Positions 1 through 13,800 of a stretch of 64,000 nt of DNA are shown one piece after another. How positions within the stretch are numbered: the first letter of the stretch is position 1; every line of letters begins with the position of its first letter. The position numbers and the translations under genes are program-made. Source of the stretch: Trichostrongylus colubriformis (taxonomy: Eukaryota > Nematoda > Chromadorea > Rhabditida > Trichostrongylidae); NCBI GenBank assembly GCA_963978905.1, contig OZ022258.1, forward strand, positions 57,272,591-57,336,590. Direction: 5' to 3'. The notes below the pieces were generated by a model. That model had not been told where the DNA came from, did not search any database, and saw only the letters and a list, made by a program, of their open reading frames with translations.

Positions 1-235
1 CCTCCAGGATCGTGTAATCAGAAGCACATACATTTGTGGATGAGCGAAACACTTCAAGCCAACACCGGATGGACTCAACTAGTTACAGCATATACAGAAC
101 AGTTAGTCCAGATTTTAATAGGAGTCGAATGCACAGCACTCTGGAGTGATCCTCAACAGTGAATGCTACATCGCAATCATTCTTGAATAGCTACCCCAAT
201 CTAACTCATTATACTCTTGAGTAGTGCACGACAGT
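1..235. other. Unassigned flank
   Basis: No exon, repeat or RNA gene recognised. It would lie downstream of the minus-strand NCBP3-like gene, whose last exons may be here or beyond the window edge. Confidence 0.4.
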
Positions 236-465
236 AGCGCGCACTCACCTCTTATGGCGCGAGAATCGAGTCCCGCATCAGTGCCCGCATAAGCCAACGA
301 AGCTTCCAATTCTTCCGCGCTACGCGATTGGTCTCAGACTCGTCTGGGAGGATAAAAGCACTGAATTGTACATCGGCTGGTCTCGCAACCCACTACATGC
401 CACCAAACGCCGTTGACCTACCACCACGAATCTGAATGGAATCACAGTGCGTGGCGCACCAGCAA
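236..465 (+). repeat. SINE-like element, copy 1 (tRNA-like head on left)
   Basis: The left part carries a B-box-like stretch (GAGAATCGAGTCCCGC, near 263). A body shared with the 36.0 kb copy follows (ACTCGTCTGGGAGGATAAAA and CACTG), then a tail ending GTGCGTGGCGCACC. The same order of blocks recurs near 36.0 kb in this orientation and near 13.5 and 17.9 kb reversed. An internal Pol III promoter plus a fixed tail is the architecture of tRNA-derived SINEs; that reading is inference. The A box is weak in this copy. A strong donor-like AAGAG/GTGAGT on the minus strand makes it look like an exon, but the similarity to other copies shows it is a repeat. Confidence 0.55.
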
Positions 466-3400
466 AAAGAGGGAGCAACGCTGGCAACTTTTATATAAAT
501 TACATTATACTTTGAAGTTGGAAACCACTAAACACTGAAAGATCAGTCAGGGGAAGACTTATTTCCTAACATCCGCCTGATTGAGTTTCGGGTGCTTCAT
601 CTTCCCTTCCTTATATCTTTGTAGCAGCAAGGCGTTCAACATCGTTGTATCACGAAGATGGGGAATCGGAGCTCTTTTAGATTGACAGGTTCCCTCACTA
701 ACCAAGATCAACGGAAAAGTGCCCAATACTAGCATAGCGAGAGAACGGCGACAGATAAAGTGTGAGCTTAGTTAGCTCAGCTACAAAACTCTGCAGACCT
801 CAATCCACTTGCCATTTCAGTTTGAATATGTTCTTCCACATTGCTTTTTTCGCAAAAGTTCAAAAATCATTGTTTAATTCTTGCGCACAGCATCACAACA
901 ATGAGAGATTCACAGTTCCGTTTTATTGAATATTCCACAGAAACTTCATTCATTCTACATTTTTTGTGAAATATTTCACAGATTTCACGAAAAGTGACTT
1001 CTCCATTAATCCCAGCGGGAAAAATTCGCTGGTAGTGTATATAGTCAGCATACAGGTGTGAGACGAGCTCCACACAGAAATGTTAGGTAAGACCCCTGCA
1101 TATTTCCATCAAAGAGCACCCCTGATGCTATTTGACCTCCGGTCCTTCCTTGATTGACGTTCTCCCACAGTAATAACAACTTCGAAGGACTTCATATTAG
1201 CGTTCCGCAGAGCTTGTGTGTTTTCCACGACACTACCAGTCGTTTAGTAGACCGAGTACAGTAAAACAGCTGCATGAACGTTCAATGGTCTTGTTTAGTA
1301 GCTGGTAAATTTCCCCTCGCCTATCGCGAACCTCAATTTCGCGTACCAAAGAACCACAACATTTCAAGAACAGTCAATGAAGAACATCTCAAGTGGTTCG
1401 CGTCGTCATCGTTGTGATGAAGGGTGGTGAGGAGGACGTGCGATGGACGTACGGTCGCGACCCCAGAAGACGACGGTTCTTTGTATCGGTTTCAGTCGGT
1501 CTATTTGTTCAACTGCACGATACAATGCCCTGTGAAAGGTGAGAGGTGCCAGTCGGCAATTTCTCTGGAACCTTCCTCACATGCACTCTCCCCTCTCGTC
1601 CTCATCCATCACTCAACACAAATAGACACACATACACACGCACAGCGGCGATGGCGACGATGCCTTTGTACGTGAACACCCCATCTCTTCGTGGGTGTTG
1701 TCACCCCCCACATGGCCGTTGCCTCGATTGCTGCTTTCGCGTGCTCATATTGCAATCCTTTTGACAAACATTCGACCAATCACAAATTCTCCACTCGTCT
1801 TTCGTGTTCATGACAACGGTGCGAATTCACAACGGTTCTCCAGTAATCGACAGATCGATCTAAGAAAACACATGTAGCAAGGCAACTGCCGCACCTACTG
1901 CTTGAAACCTGCTCCACAGCAGGAATAGAGTAACAGAATAATCTGTGGACATATTTGGTCTACATGGTGACTCACGGTAGCCTGTCGGATCATAAGACAG
2001 TGCATTCAGTTTTCCAGGTTAATCTGTAGCCAACTATAATTGGCTCTCGATCAGGTTAAAACATTGAGTCACTGATATAAGGCCTGATCGACACGACCTC
2101 CCCTTCTGCTTCCTCAGATTGAAAAATGGCTCCAGCAAGACGCGATGGAGAGTACCGATGGGAGGAATGCTATGCCTTCCAACTGATATCTGAACTTTAC
2201 TAATCAAGACCATTCTGTCACCGTGCCAGATAGGACCTACTTGGGTGTGATTCCCTAACAACACGTCCTCCTGCCTCTCAAAAGACTAAATCATACTGGC
2301 TGAGCGATCTTCAATGGACCCCGTATTGCCAGCTACTAATCAACGCGAGTGCAGAGCTAGCAATGTAGTATTTCACCGAATTCTTGAACGGGACCGCGGT
2401 TCCCCGCTACATAGAGTTAATAGCCTGAGCGCCACTTTCGGTGATACCTCTTGATTAGTTTTTCTCCGATCGATCGCCTCCTTCCTTTCCGAAATAATCA
2501 TTTTATAAGGGGCTATTTTGAAGGATGTTAACATACAGATCATCCACAGACAGATAGTTTTAGTCAGACCCATATTAGGCAAACTCAACGGCATCTTTAA
2601 TAAAGAAATCAAGCATTAAGACAGGGACTAAATTCCTGCCGTCTTTCTAATACACAAGAACAGGCAAAAAATATTTTGTTCAACTGATCAATTTTTCCTC
2701 AAAATGCGCTCCGAAGCGTAGGTTTCGAGCAGCACAAAACAGCACTGCCGACACCTCCCCTTTCGTCGATGACAGCACGCTACCAAAATGCTCAAGACGT
2801 GCGCCGTATTAGGGAAGCAGGCAGCTCGAAAGCGTGCTGTGTTTTAAAAATCAAGTACTTCTTACATCCCAAAAAATCCACGAACCGCACTGTGCGGTAA
2901 AGGGAAAGTTAAGGAAAATGAGAAAGGCTTCAGAAGGGCGGGGCGGTCAGAAAAATACTCTCTATAAACCAGCTCTACCGAGTAGACCTCATAGACAACG
3001 ATTATTCATCCTCATGCTCGGGCGATCTCATACCGAGATAGTATCCAAGGCTGCTCTCCCCAGGCCGGATTGGGTAGTTCAGCGTCACCCTTCGTACTCA
3101 ACAAACCTTGCGCTAGAACTTATCACCTTCTTCGCTTGCTGCCTTTCCTTGTCAGGGAGTTATCTTCAACAATGACGGACAGTTGAAAAGCACACCTACT
3201 CAGCTTCGAGTCCAGGACAAGCGTCGGCGAAATAGTACCACACTGTACACATTCAAGTAAAAAGGAGGACGTGGGCTATTAAGTAGAATACACAGCCGGT
3301 TAATTGCCTTGCGCGATTTCTGTGAAAATTTTTTTGTGAAAAGAAAACAGCGGAAAATTAGTTCCCGACTTCCCCTAAAATTTCTCCACACAGTATTCGA

Positions 3401-4836
3401 TATCCCATTATGGCAAGGCCGATTACCAATACTTTGCTTAATTTTTTTTTATTTTCCCATCAAAAACTGTCATTAGATCAGTATTGTATAGAGGAATTGC
3501 TTGATTCTCACAAACTTCTTTCGAGTGCATTATCTTCAATATAAAAATCTCTCCTGGAACCACATCCGATATCCCATCCCGTCAAAGACGCTCCCTTATT
3601 CATCTTCAACGATCCGATGTCATGTAGTGCTCGATAGGCAGACAATACCGAATCGGCAAATGAATAGAGTACGACTTAGAAGGTCAAACAATGCCACCCA
3701 CTATAACAGTGGTGTCCAGCCACTGTGCAGAGAGGCGACGAACAACATAATAACCGCACACTCATGTCTCCCCCTTTCCTCCTCATTCCCTCTTATGGAC
3801 ATTCGCACACACATATACACACGAGACACAGACATAGATGAAGAGATGTGATGTGATGTGGTGAGGTTGAGGTGCGAGTGTGCGTCCACGATCTGGCTGG
3901 CTGGCAGAGGTCGAGCGGAAGACAATTCTGCACACGCTATCCAGCCGGGAAATAGATTATTAATATGGGGAAGGCTCATATGCTGTGTACTCCACAGGCA
4001 CTTAATATGAGTTCAGAGTGGTATTTATTCTTTCGGAATTCTAGCTGCTGACCCCCGAGCGGATGACGATCCTTTGTGAGGCAGATGGTTTACGCAAGCC
4101 TAACACAAACACGACCACGCATATCGCGTGTGTCTCTGTAATCGCTGGCCGATCGCCGCGACCCACACGACTGGCAACATATTCAAATCCGAACTGTTCA
4201 TCTAACAGACCTCCCTTCCCTCTCTGATCCTCATAGTCCTTCTCGGCTATTTCTAAACATCGCTAAACCATCGCAGCTCTGCTGTGTGGTTCGCCACAAT
4301 CTTAACGGACATTCGCACCCCTCAACCTCCCTCGATAGCTTTAGCGCAATTGGGCCAATTCTCATAAGCCGGAAAACCCTCCACCTCTCCATCTCCAACG
4401 GGCATTTCTATCGACTGCGATGAAACGAGAAAATATGATGGATGAATATTTAAAATACCATGCCGCCGTATCGTTTTTCAAACGTTCGCTCAAAATTTGC
4501 ATAAAACATTTTAAAAATTCCATTCGAATACTATATGTCAAGCTAGGAAAGTATGGCGTATTTACCATTTTTTAGGCCGTTTTTGGGCCTCCTGCCCACA
4601 CCAAGAGCTTACAGAGAAATTCACGAAAGACTTGTGCAGAATATCCAAACGGACTTGGCTAATCACCATGTCCTATAATAGACGATAGTTAAGGAGGGAC
4701 ACTTCGTCATGACGAGAGTGCGAGCAAAAAAAGACTCTAAAAAAAGAGCAGAAAAGTCAGTTCTCTTGCACGTAAAACATTCTTTGCGGCTATAGCACCG
4801 TTCGCGTCAGTCGATTCAGTAACTCGTCTAAAATAC
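466..4836. other. Long stretch without recognised feature
   Basis: Open frames here are short and lack splice-site support or protein-like composition. The 3' exons of the minus-strand NCBP3-like gene are expected on this side (its last visible exon ends in phase 1), but none could be identified. An oligo-T run near 3443-3450 and CA-rich patches near 1620-1640 and 3805-3830 are ordinary simple sequence. Confidence 0.4.
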
Positions 4837-7800
4837 CTAACTTTTCACGGCTTGCTTTTGAAGCAATTCCGTGTTTGCCGAGTCTTTTCGCGAACTGAGA
4901 TGACGAAGCGAGAGATCTTTTTTTCTGGACAGAAAGGCAGTTTGAAAGGCTTTTATAGTCGCTCAAATACTCTCTTTCTAGAGCACGGAACACATCACCA
5001 CCACAAAGTGTTTCATCGACCCATTCCACACACATCTATACGGGAGGAAAGACTCTTGAAACACGACAAGTCAATCAATGTTCAAGTGCACTTATCCTTC
5101 TCTTTGAGACCACGTTATTTGAAGTGTTAGAATTCAGTTGAAATGAAGGGAAATGCATTAGACCGAAGCCCATCAGGAAAAGGTAGTATGCTACATTAAC
5201 CTTGCTATAAATTAGACTTGGATGACTTTCGCAACATAAGAGAAACATAAAATAAACTAACCAGCTTCAGCAACCAATGCCACATCGTCTCCTTTCTCAA
5301 GTTTAATCTGTCCCTCTTCCTCTTCGCCGTCCGAATCCGTTAATTCCCCGTCCTCGGCTGCCCTTGTGGCACGAAAACGCCGCAGCGGTTTTGTCATCCC
5401 AATCATCATCTGTAATTCAGCAAAATAGCCGACCAAATTATGTATACGAGCTAATTAATCCGTGACACAGGGCAATTCTATCGAATGCCAACATGGGTGG
5501 CTCGGTCGACCGACAGTCATTTATCATGGGGACTACAATCAGTAACACTACATTTGCAGCTATGAATTCTTTTGATTATTCAGACTGATCCATAAATCTC
5601 GTGGTAGGGACACCATACTTTTCCATATTATTACATCACGTTGGCTCTTGAGCCAGTCCCGATGAAGGCCTTCGGTGGGGCAACCAGACAGAAAAGTCGT
5701 ATTCGGAAATCCCCTGATTACAGTTCCTCTTTAAATCACTCTAACAAGAATAGAAACCTAAAGAAGCGAGAAGGAGCCCTTAGCAAGCGAAGACTTAAAT
5801 ATATGGGTAACAGAAGAACTTCAATTTCCGTTGAGGATTCCTTTTAAAGCAAAGGTCAGTTGGTGCTCATGGAAATCTGGATAAGGGATCAAATACTTGG
5901 CCTTGGATAGGTGCGTCTGGATGCAGCAAAATCACCCAACAAAGAAGTTTACATTGGACCTTTCCTTATGAGCCCCACACTCATATACAGCCAATGAAAG
6001 CCTTCGGATAACGAGCCCGGACCTGGAAACGACTTTCAGCCTGCTCAGGACGGTTGAGAATTGAGTAGTGCCCGTGACACACGATACTAAATTTTGTCTC
6101 GCAGAACATAACGGATCTCCAAAGAAACCCGCCTTCTTCCTTTTCCACTATTCCACTACTCCACATTCCAGAGGATTACTTCCTTCTGTGCAGTTTGATG
6201 GGGAAATCATTCGACATCTAGCAATTTTTTCAGCAATTTCCACTTCACTCTAATGATATCCGAGTATAAAAGAAATTTCTTTGCTCACTCGCTTAAAGGC
6301 TAATTGCCAATGTTAAACAACTAATGAAGCCGTATCAGAATAGAAAGCTCTAATTACACTTCATGCTTGAGCCTTCGAAAGCTCGTTCAATTAGAAATCG
6401 AGCATTTTTCAATGAAAACAACGACAGACTAGCTAAATTGAGAGTAATGGGCATAATCCTCCATAAATTGTCAGAATTGCAAAATCCAGATGACACTGCA
6501 TCGAAAAGGTGAAATCTGCTTCCGAACCGTCCTTTTTTCACTCCTCTACACTTGCCATGGAATACATGAAGATCTCAGAGGGATTTGCCAGTTTCTATTC
6601 ATGAAAACTCAATTTCCAGGAATCGTTCATCCCCGGCGATGTCTACACGGTGAACGCAGATATATTGATTCGTGGCAGCGCTAATTTTTCCAACCAATGT
6701 GCTGTGCTGCTGCGGCAACGACGGCGGCCGGCTGCAGTGTGAGCAACAGCTTTCCACATTCTAAATGACACCTAATTCTATTTGTTGGTTCCTAGAGGGT
6801 CATTGAAAAACACCACGACGCAAAACATGACCGTTATTTTTTGATGCAATGACGAGGACGAGGATAATCGCCGTCCCACAGAAGGAGCATCTCGGCGGCC
6901 GTAGCGGTACAGATCTCAGTTTTCAGCTCGAGCGACGAGGTTTCTTCAATGGAATATGTCCTTGAAAGGGCACCATACTGTGTTCACCACGCTACCACAC
7001 CGTCATCGTCATAACCACGCTGGGTGGTCTGACCCTGTCGAGTGGCGACGGAGGACTTGGACTATTTTTTTTTGTTGGCATCGAAAAAAATCGCACATAA
7101 ATAATCGCTTACCTTGGTAATTTTATAGGCAATGACTCATAGCGAAATATTAGAGCACTTACTCGAACACAATCCGCTCGACTTGCAAAACTCACTAGAC
7201 ATGAGCTACTATCGACAACCTCTACACGACACGGATGGTATTCGGCAAATATTCTGGAATAATCTAGAATACTTCTAAGGCCGTTCATGGACTCAGTGCT
7301 GAGGGGGAAAGGGTTCCTCCTAGACAAGCTACACTAAATCATCCTCTCCAGAGGCCACTAGAGATTCACCTAGTAAATCACTCATTCCTGAATGTCCCCC
7401 TTTTCTTTAAATCAGGAGCGCGTGATTCAGAAACCCTGAGAACACTCGTCATCCTTCTTCCTCAGAAAATTCGATTATACTGAACCCTCCAGGTTTTTTC
7501 TATGGCACCGCAACTCATCTTCAAACGTCACATAGCCATCAGAGTAAATCCCTTACCAAGGATCAGCGTATCGATAAACGGACAAAGGCATTGGATGATG
7601 TTATACTTCAAGCCATTACTTTTGCATTTATTCCATCCCTCACAGTTGTATCAGCAAATGCGTGTGAACAAGGATAAACCGCAATACCTATTAACAGTTG
7701 ACCGCAATGGAACTCGCATGCACTACTAATGACAGGGAATTTATCGATCAAAAACCTCCTCGGCGTGAAAACTTCTAAACGTGACGGGACACAATTTTCA

Positions 7801-10800
7801 AAACATGCTGTGCGATGAGTAACGGTTAGATGAACAGCTTGTGGTTTCCCAAGAACTGAGCAGTGATTAGTCAGCAGCAATGTCATAAATTCAAAATCTA
7901 ATCGGTGCTTCAATCATTTTACGCCTACCCATCTACCTCCACTATCCCACCTATTCAACGCCCACTTTTTCATCGCATCGCTTTGATTGGGAAATCTAAA
8001 GAGCATCTCCAATTACTACTTCTACTTAGTGCAACTCTCTAATTACATGCCCATCTCCTACTTTCGGATTAGCAAGCCATTTACGTCATCATCCGTTATC
8101 CCTAGAAAGTGAGAAATTACACCCCTTTGCCAGTTCTCATTAGACTTTCACAATAAGTTCTAATTAGTTCTATTTAGTTTAATTGAGCCTCGGGTTCAGT
8201 AATCTGCACATGCTATTTACCGTTCCTTATTATAACAAAGAAAAGTGAATATGCATTAGAGGCTTAGCTTATCTTTCATTAATCAACATGATTCGCTTTG
8301 TTTGATTAAAAGAAACGTTTTCCGAAAACAAGACCTCAATCAGCCACACGACGATCTCTGAAAAACAGCGACAGAATTCTCCCTGTCCCTCATAATCGTC
8401 AAATAGCTCGTTTCACATGGCCAAGCTTAAGTTTACAGAGGCTTTGTTCGCCTTCCCCCCTCAGCCTGAAGGCTAATGAAATATTAAAAAACACTTCTCC
8501 ACGGCGAAGCGAGACATGTCGTCCGTCCCTTTCACAAACACCACACGAACGTTGTGACTCTCTTTAGTGACTCTCAGCTCGCGGTAGAGGCAATCGATGT
8601 CCTCTTGCGTCAGCTGAAATCAGCCATTCATTTTTCTATACACATCGGTCATTCTGAAAATTCACTAAATTTTTCAATCCACACCAGCTAGCAATACCTC
8701 AATCAGTCACACGATGATCCTGTACGAACCATCGGACTTCAGACCCCTCCAGGCATGAGCCAAATTTTATCAAATATTTTTACTTATTATTTACTAAATT
8801 AAGGACATTTGTACTTTGTAATGAAACCTGAGTCGCTTGAGTCCCCATATCTTTTGCGAAATTTGAATTTTTTTGCAAATCAAATTTTTCTAATTTTTTC
8901 GTATTCTGAGGCGTCGCAGTAGTCATTGAGGCAGCTTCACTGTTGTTGAATTTGCGTTTTTGCGAAATTTTGGAATTTGCGGAAAAGGATTAGATAGGTA
9001 TCGATCGGGGGAATGTGAAAAACATTTTTCGCGGAAATGCGGAAATGTGGAATCTTCACTTCTCCAATACTCTCAGCTAGGCGAGGCCTAAAAACCAATT
9101 TATATCCTATCCCTTCTGCATATTCCACAATCCTTCATTTTCACCAAAACGCTACTTACGCAGTTCGCCCAATCGATAGCTATCTTTATCACTTTCCGCA
9201 GATTCCGCAATTCTGTAGAGACGCAAATTTCACCAATATGCACGCTGCCTTACGCGTTTCAGCTAGCTTACCGCCGTTCAAACGTTTTTCGTTGTTTGCT
9301 GCTCGAATACTCTACAAACCACCTTCAATCACTTCCATAGATCCCTCATTTGATATTTTCCCAACATGGAAGCAGCGAGAGGAGGCTGTCAGGCAGGCAG
9401 GCAGGCAGGCAGAAGGGGGTATGTCCGTGTAAAACTGATGTGCGAGAGGACCTGTAGCAATTAGCCGACCCAGCGATGCGAACAGCACTCCACTAATGGA
9501 GATTGATTCTCTTTTCAAAACGCCATCGAATTAATGCCACCAGGACATATGGAACTAAAATCGTACAATGGCTTTCACATAACACATCCCGGAACGAAAG
9601 CAATGCTATATCCACCACAACTTCCCACCTTCCACATGTGATCGATATGAACCCTCGCTTTCACTGTTTTTCTTGAACTATGGACAGCTATCAAAATCTG
9701 CATTTTCAACAGTTTGCCAAATCTCCACGGGGCTTAAAAATAAAAATTGCTTCAAGATTTGACGCGGTCCTCTTGCAATCACACATACACAACCACAATC
9801 GCACTCGCCGACACGACTCCCTTGCCAGTCAGCAATGAACAAATCAAATTGCCGTTTGCGCTCCTCTCTCTACTGCCTGAAGTCGGCAGCCCCCATACAT
9901 TGACTCTGTTTAGAACACGATATAAACGCTCGCTCGCACACATATTATATACAAAATTTGCAAGCATTTCCATACGATAATGGACTTTCAAATGAACTTC
10001 TCTCGACATCCTAGAATTATTCGAAACAGATTCCCAGCTAAAGAGCAAATGAGCGAATTACGTCATCTGAAAATAACATTTGGTCGTCAGAATCACCCAC
10101 TCGTTCATCGACATCACTTTGAATTTTCCACACTGAATCTCGTTAGCATCATATAAACCCACCCACTGCCGTTCAGTAACAGGTTATCGTTTCCAAATAT
10201 CCGAATATGATATTAACAACGCATTTTTTTATGACCATGACTCACTCTCGTGTATTGTTTGTCGGCCGTTTTTGTTTTCACAAAAAACGAAAGCCCATCA
10301 CCTACGAGGCGCTCCGAAAAATCATTTCCAAACAGTCATGAAAAACGAAGTGAGATTCTAGAAATTTCTGTTTGGCAAACTAAATAATTAAGTAGGCAGT
10401 AGATTTACGCCTTTCTCTAATTTCATCTTGAATAGCATTCTAACAAGCCTTTCTGAAACACGCTGAAATTCAATAAAAATCCGATTCTAATTCAACTGTT
10501 AGACATATTTACTACATTTTTCATACTATTATTATTTACAATCTATTTTTATTATTTTTTATACTTACATATTCACTCATTATTTTGTTGTCTACTGTAT
10601 ACTTTAGTTACATTATTTTAGCGTTTACATAAATTTACCATGCCAGTTTCCCTTCTGAAAGGCTTTTTTCTGAAGAAATCGCTTCCTACCACCACTGCAA
10701 TGCACTACATAATTGCCTAGCAACTTCACATACCCTTGAACAAAATCTATACAATTCTTTACTTTTCCTACCTGAGCAACGGTCCGGCGAGTGATTCCAA

Positions 10801-13800
10801 AGAGCTTCTCAGTGGGTCGGACACTGCTGACAGTAACCGCCGGCTGGAATGACTGTTTATTATCAAGTTTAACACATAAACATGCTTCTATTCAAACTCT
10901 TTTTTTTTGCGGGATAAACCAGCAAAAAATAAAATTGCTAACTACAACAGGCGATGAAATTTTCTTCATGTGGTCAGCCCACAGATCACACGTTTGGTTG
11001 ATTGAACTTTACCAGTGCAGTTTAAATCGTCATAGCACGGCATCAGCATGTACGAGACCGCTCGCACACCTGAAACTTTGCTCACCTGCCCGCCAGAGGT
11101 TGAGACGAAAGGTTCAGGCGGCGAGTCGGAGCTCATTTGGGGTTCGATACAACGATTTGATGAAAAGCCGTTCACCATCCTACTAGGAACTGACAGAAAC
11201 TTGAAGCAAACTCTCAGTAGATGGGAATATATTTTTTGTGGAACAAACACATCAGAGAGCTGTCGAGAGCCGTATATCAACATCTGGGCGAAATCACAAG
11301 ACCAGCGCACGGCATTCTGAAGGCAAAGCAGCGATCTCATCGCTAGAAATCGATTTCGTGACTGCTTGGACACATACCACGATTAAGAAATCAATAGCGG
11401 TTCTTTCAATAATGCTCGCTGCAAAACAACAGAAAATATTTGTAGGTTGTACATATTGGAGCTGAATGGAGTAGATGGGGTGGTGTTTATCAAGTAAATG
11501 GCCATGAAATGAAGGGAACGGGATCTGAGGTTCGTTTGGCCATCAGAGTGAGGACGATGTCCGGACGACGGACAGAGGAGGCGAATATGGAGGCTGGAGA
11601 GCCAGTGGAGGGCTGCACAGACAAGGCAGTCGCCGCACTGGGCGGGTCCTGCGCGGACGAGAGGCGGGCTGATACCGCCCACCATACATGACCGCTTCGC
11701 ATTGCCAATGAAATCGATTGCCGCCGGCTTTTCTACTTCAGTACACTGACATTCTCATCCAGTCACAATACAGCACACAGTTCCTCAAACTAGATTTCCG
11801 CTCCCATAAAACTACACGGATCACTGGCTAATGCCATGTTTTCTAAACGCCACGACAACTTTTGCTATCGATCTCTCTAATGCCATAGAGTGGACCGATT
11901 TAAAAATGCGATAACACAACTTATTCAACAACATTCCAGTTTAGTAGCGCCCCCGTCCCATGTGCGAATACCCTGATTTTATTCGTTTGTTTAAAACCGT
12001 TATCGATATGGAAACGAAATAAACTCGCTTGATATTGTGCATCTGTTCAACTCTAGCAGAGCGGCTATTATCGAATCACCGATGTTTAGTAGTAAAAAGT
12101 GACCTTGCTTCGTTTTTAGGCGACACTCAACGCGAAACTGTCAAGTCTCAGATACGATCTGACGATTCAGTGCCAACGTTTCGCCGCATATACTCGCATC
12201 ATCTCCGCAGCATCTAGTAGAAGTGCGAGGAGATGGAGAAGGCTTTAGAGACGTCCAAACTTCGAACGCATTTGAAAGGAGGAAAAGCCCTGGGCCTTGC
12301 CTCAGCGTTCTCTACAATATACAAAAAGGGTAAATGTCGACGTCGTTCAGTCCATACATTGACAAGTGCAGAGGTAGACCCTCAAGTGTGACATAACAGG
12401 ATCAAACAGTGCAATTAGGAAAGCCTGTGAGAAATATGTTAGTGCCTAGGGGTCAATGAAGGCAGTCAAACTTTGATATTTTGGAGCTCTTTCCAGATAT
12501 TGACGAATGAGCTGATTTTGGTGTATCTCCCACACAGTTATCATGAGCTCTGAAAGATGTCCATGAGCCTCTACTTATGAGCCACGAATCCATAACAACT
12601 CCACTTAAGACTTTACCCAACCATTTTTCCACTGAAAATTCGGACCAATCTTAAGCTTTCTGCTATACAAGTGGACGTATTCAGTTTGAATCGCCTAAGT
12701 ATCGCCAAATAGAACTATGTGAAAAAAGAAGATCAAAAACCGAATGAACTTATCGTGAACCCAAAATTAAGCAGCTCTATTAAATTTAATTGTTTGAGAC
12801 CCGTTTCGTTACTCCATTTCTGAGTAAAGAGGGAGGGGAAATCAAGGGAATTCATCATTCGTCATTTCAGTTTTCACCAAGGGTCGTATTACAGAGGAAT
12901 GTGCTTGCTCTGGGGAATGGGTTGAGCAACAAAAGTAAGATGCGTAACTTGAAAAGAATATTCTTTCCAGGATAAATCCACCCTCCGTCAATATTCTCGA
13001 ATTAATCCTGTCACTTGCAGCCGGATAACGCTTTGTCCATCTGCAAATCGTGCTTCTGACACTTTTTGCTCGCAGTCGATACGCTTCCATTAGGCAACAC
13101 TCCGAACTACCATATCCTGCACTCCTCAAACAACGTGGGAAACTGTGTGAAAAAATAAGAAAATAATCACGCTGTTTTTATTAAGGGGTTTTTTGAAAAC
13201 GATCACGCTAAATTTGAACATTCGTCATCCCCACCAACAATATATAATCAATCATCCGACGACTCTCAGCAGGTGAGCCAGCACAAGCTGGGATTTTCGT
13301 TTATCGGATAAAAACGACAGATGACTGACTGAACGTATCCACCATTAACCAAAAAGAAGTACCAGATAAATAAAATTTGAGCAAAATAAAAAGGACAAGT
13401 ACAAAACACAGAGCACGCAATGTTGATCAAACTCGTCAGAATGCGCCATGCATTTGATTCTCATTTTGAATTCAAATTTGATTTCCTTTTTGAATACCAG
13501 AGAAAGATGAAACAAAGAGCGCCAAAAATGACAGAAAGAGCGCCAAAAACTATCTCACATCAAACTGACCACATGAAATAGATTTTTGCGAAAACCATTC
13601 CGATATGGAAATCTAACGAATGGGGACCGATCCCACGAATCGCTAACGAAGCGAATCACTGCTACTATCACTGCGCTATTTCGCTCCAAAATTTTGCAAG
13701 TGCTGGAGGGCAGTACGTTGTAGGTACATGGCGATAACAGCTACGTCATCGTAACTGCGCGAACATTTAAGCTGAATGAATAAATACCCCTTTCAGGTGT

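Larger units (their letters stand above)
8614..10771. other. NCBP3-like intron with TTCCGCAA repeat, AGGC microsatellite and AT-rich block
   Basis: The intron holds the TTCCGCAA-type repeat (about 8840-9260), a short AGGC tandem (9390-9412) and an AT-rich block at about 10500-10640 made almost only of A and T words. No nested exon recognised. Confidence 0.45.

Noticed and set aside
251..330. Exon-like minus-strand frame (AEELEASLAYAGTDAGLDSR) with a strong donor, phase-compatible with the NCBP3-like exon at 5262
   Set aside because: The segment lies in a SINE-like repeat that recurs near 36.0 kb, so the open frame and donor are repeat-borne.
13600..13690. Functional tRNA gene on the minus strand
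   Set aside because: A and B boxes are recognisable, but the T loop lacks the standard TTCGA core and the arms do not pair fully; the sequence continues into a SINE body.
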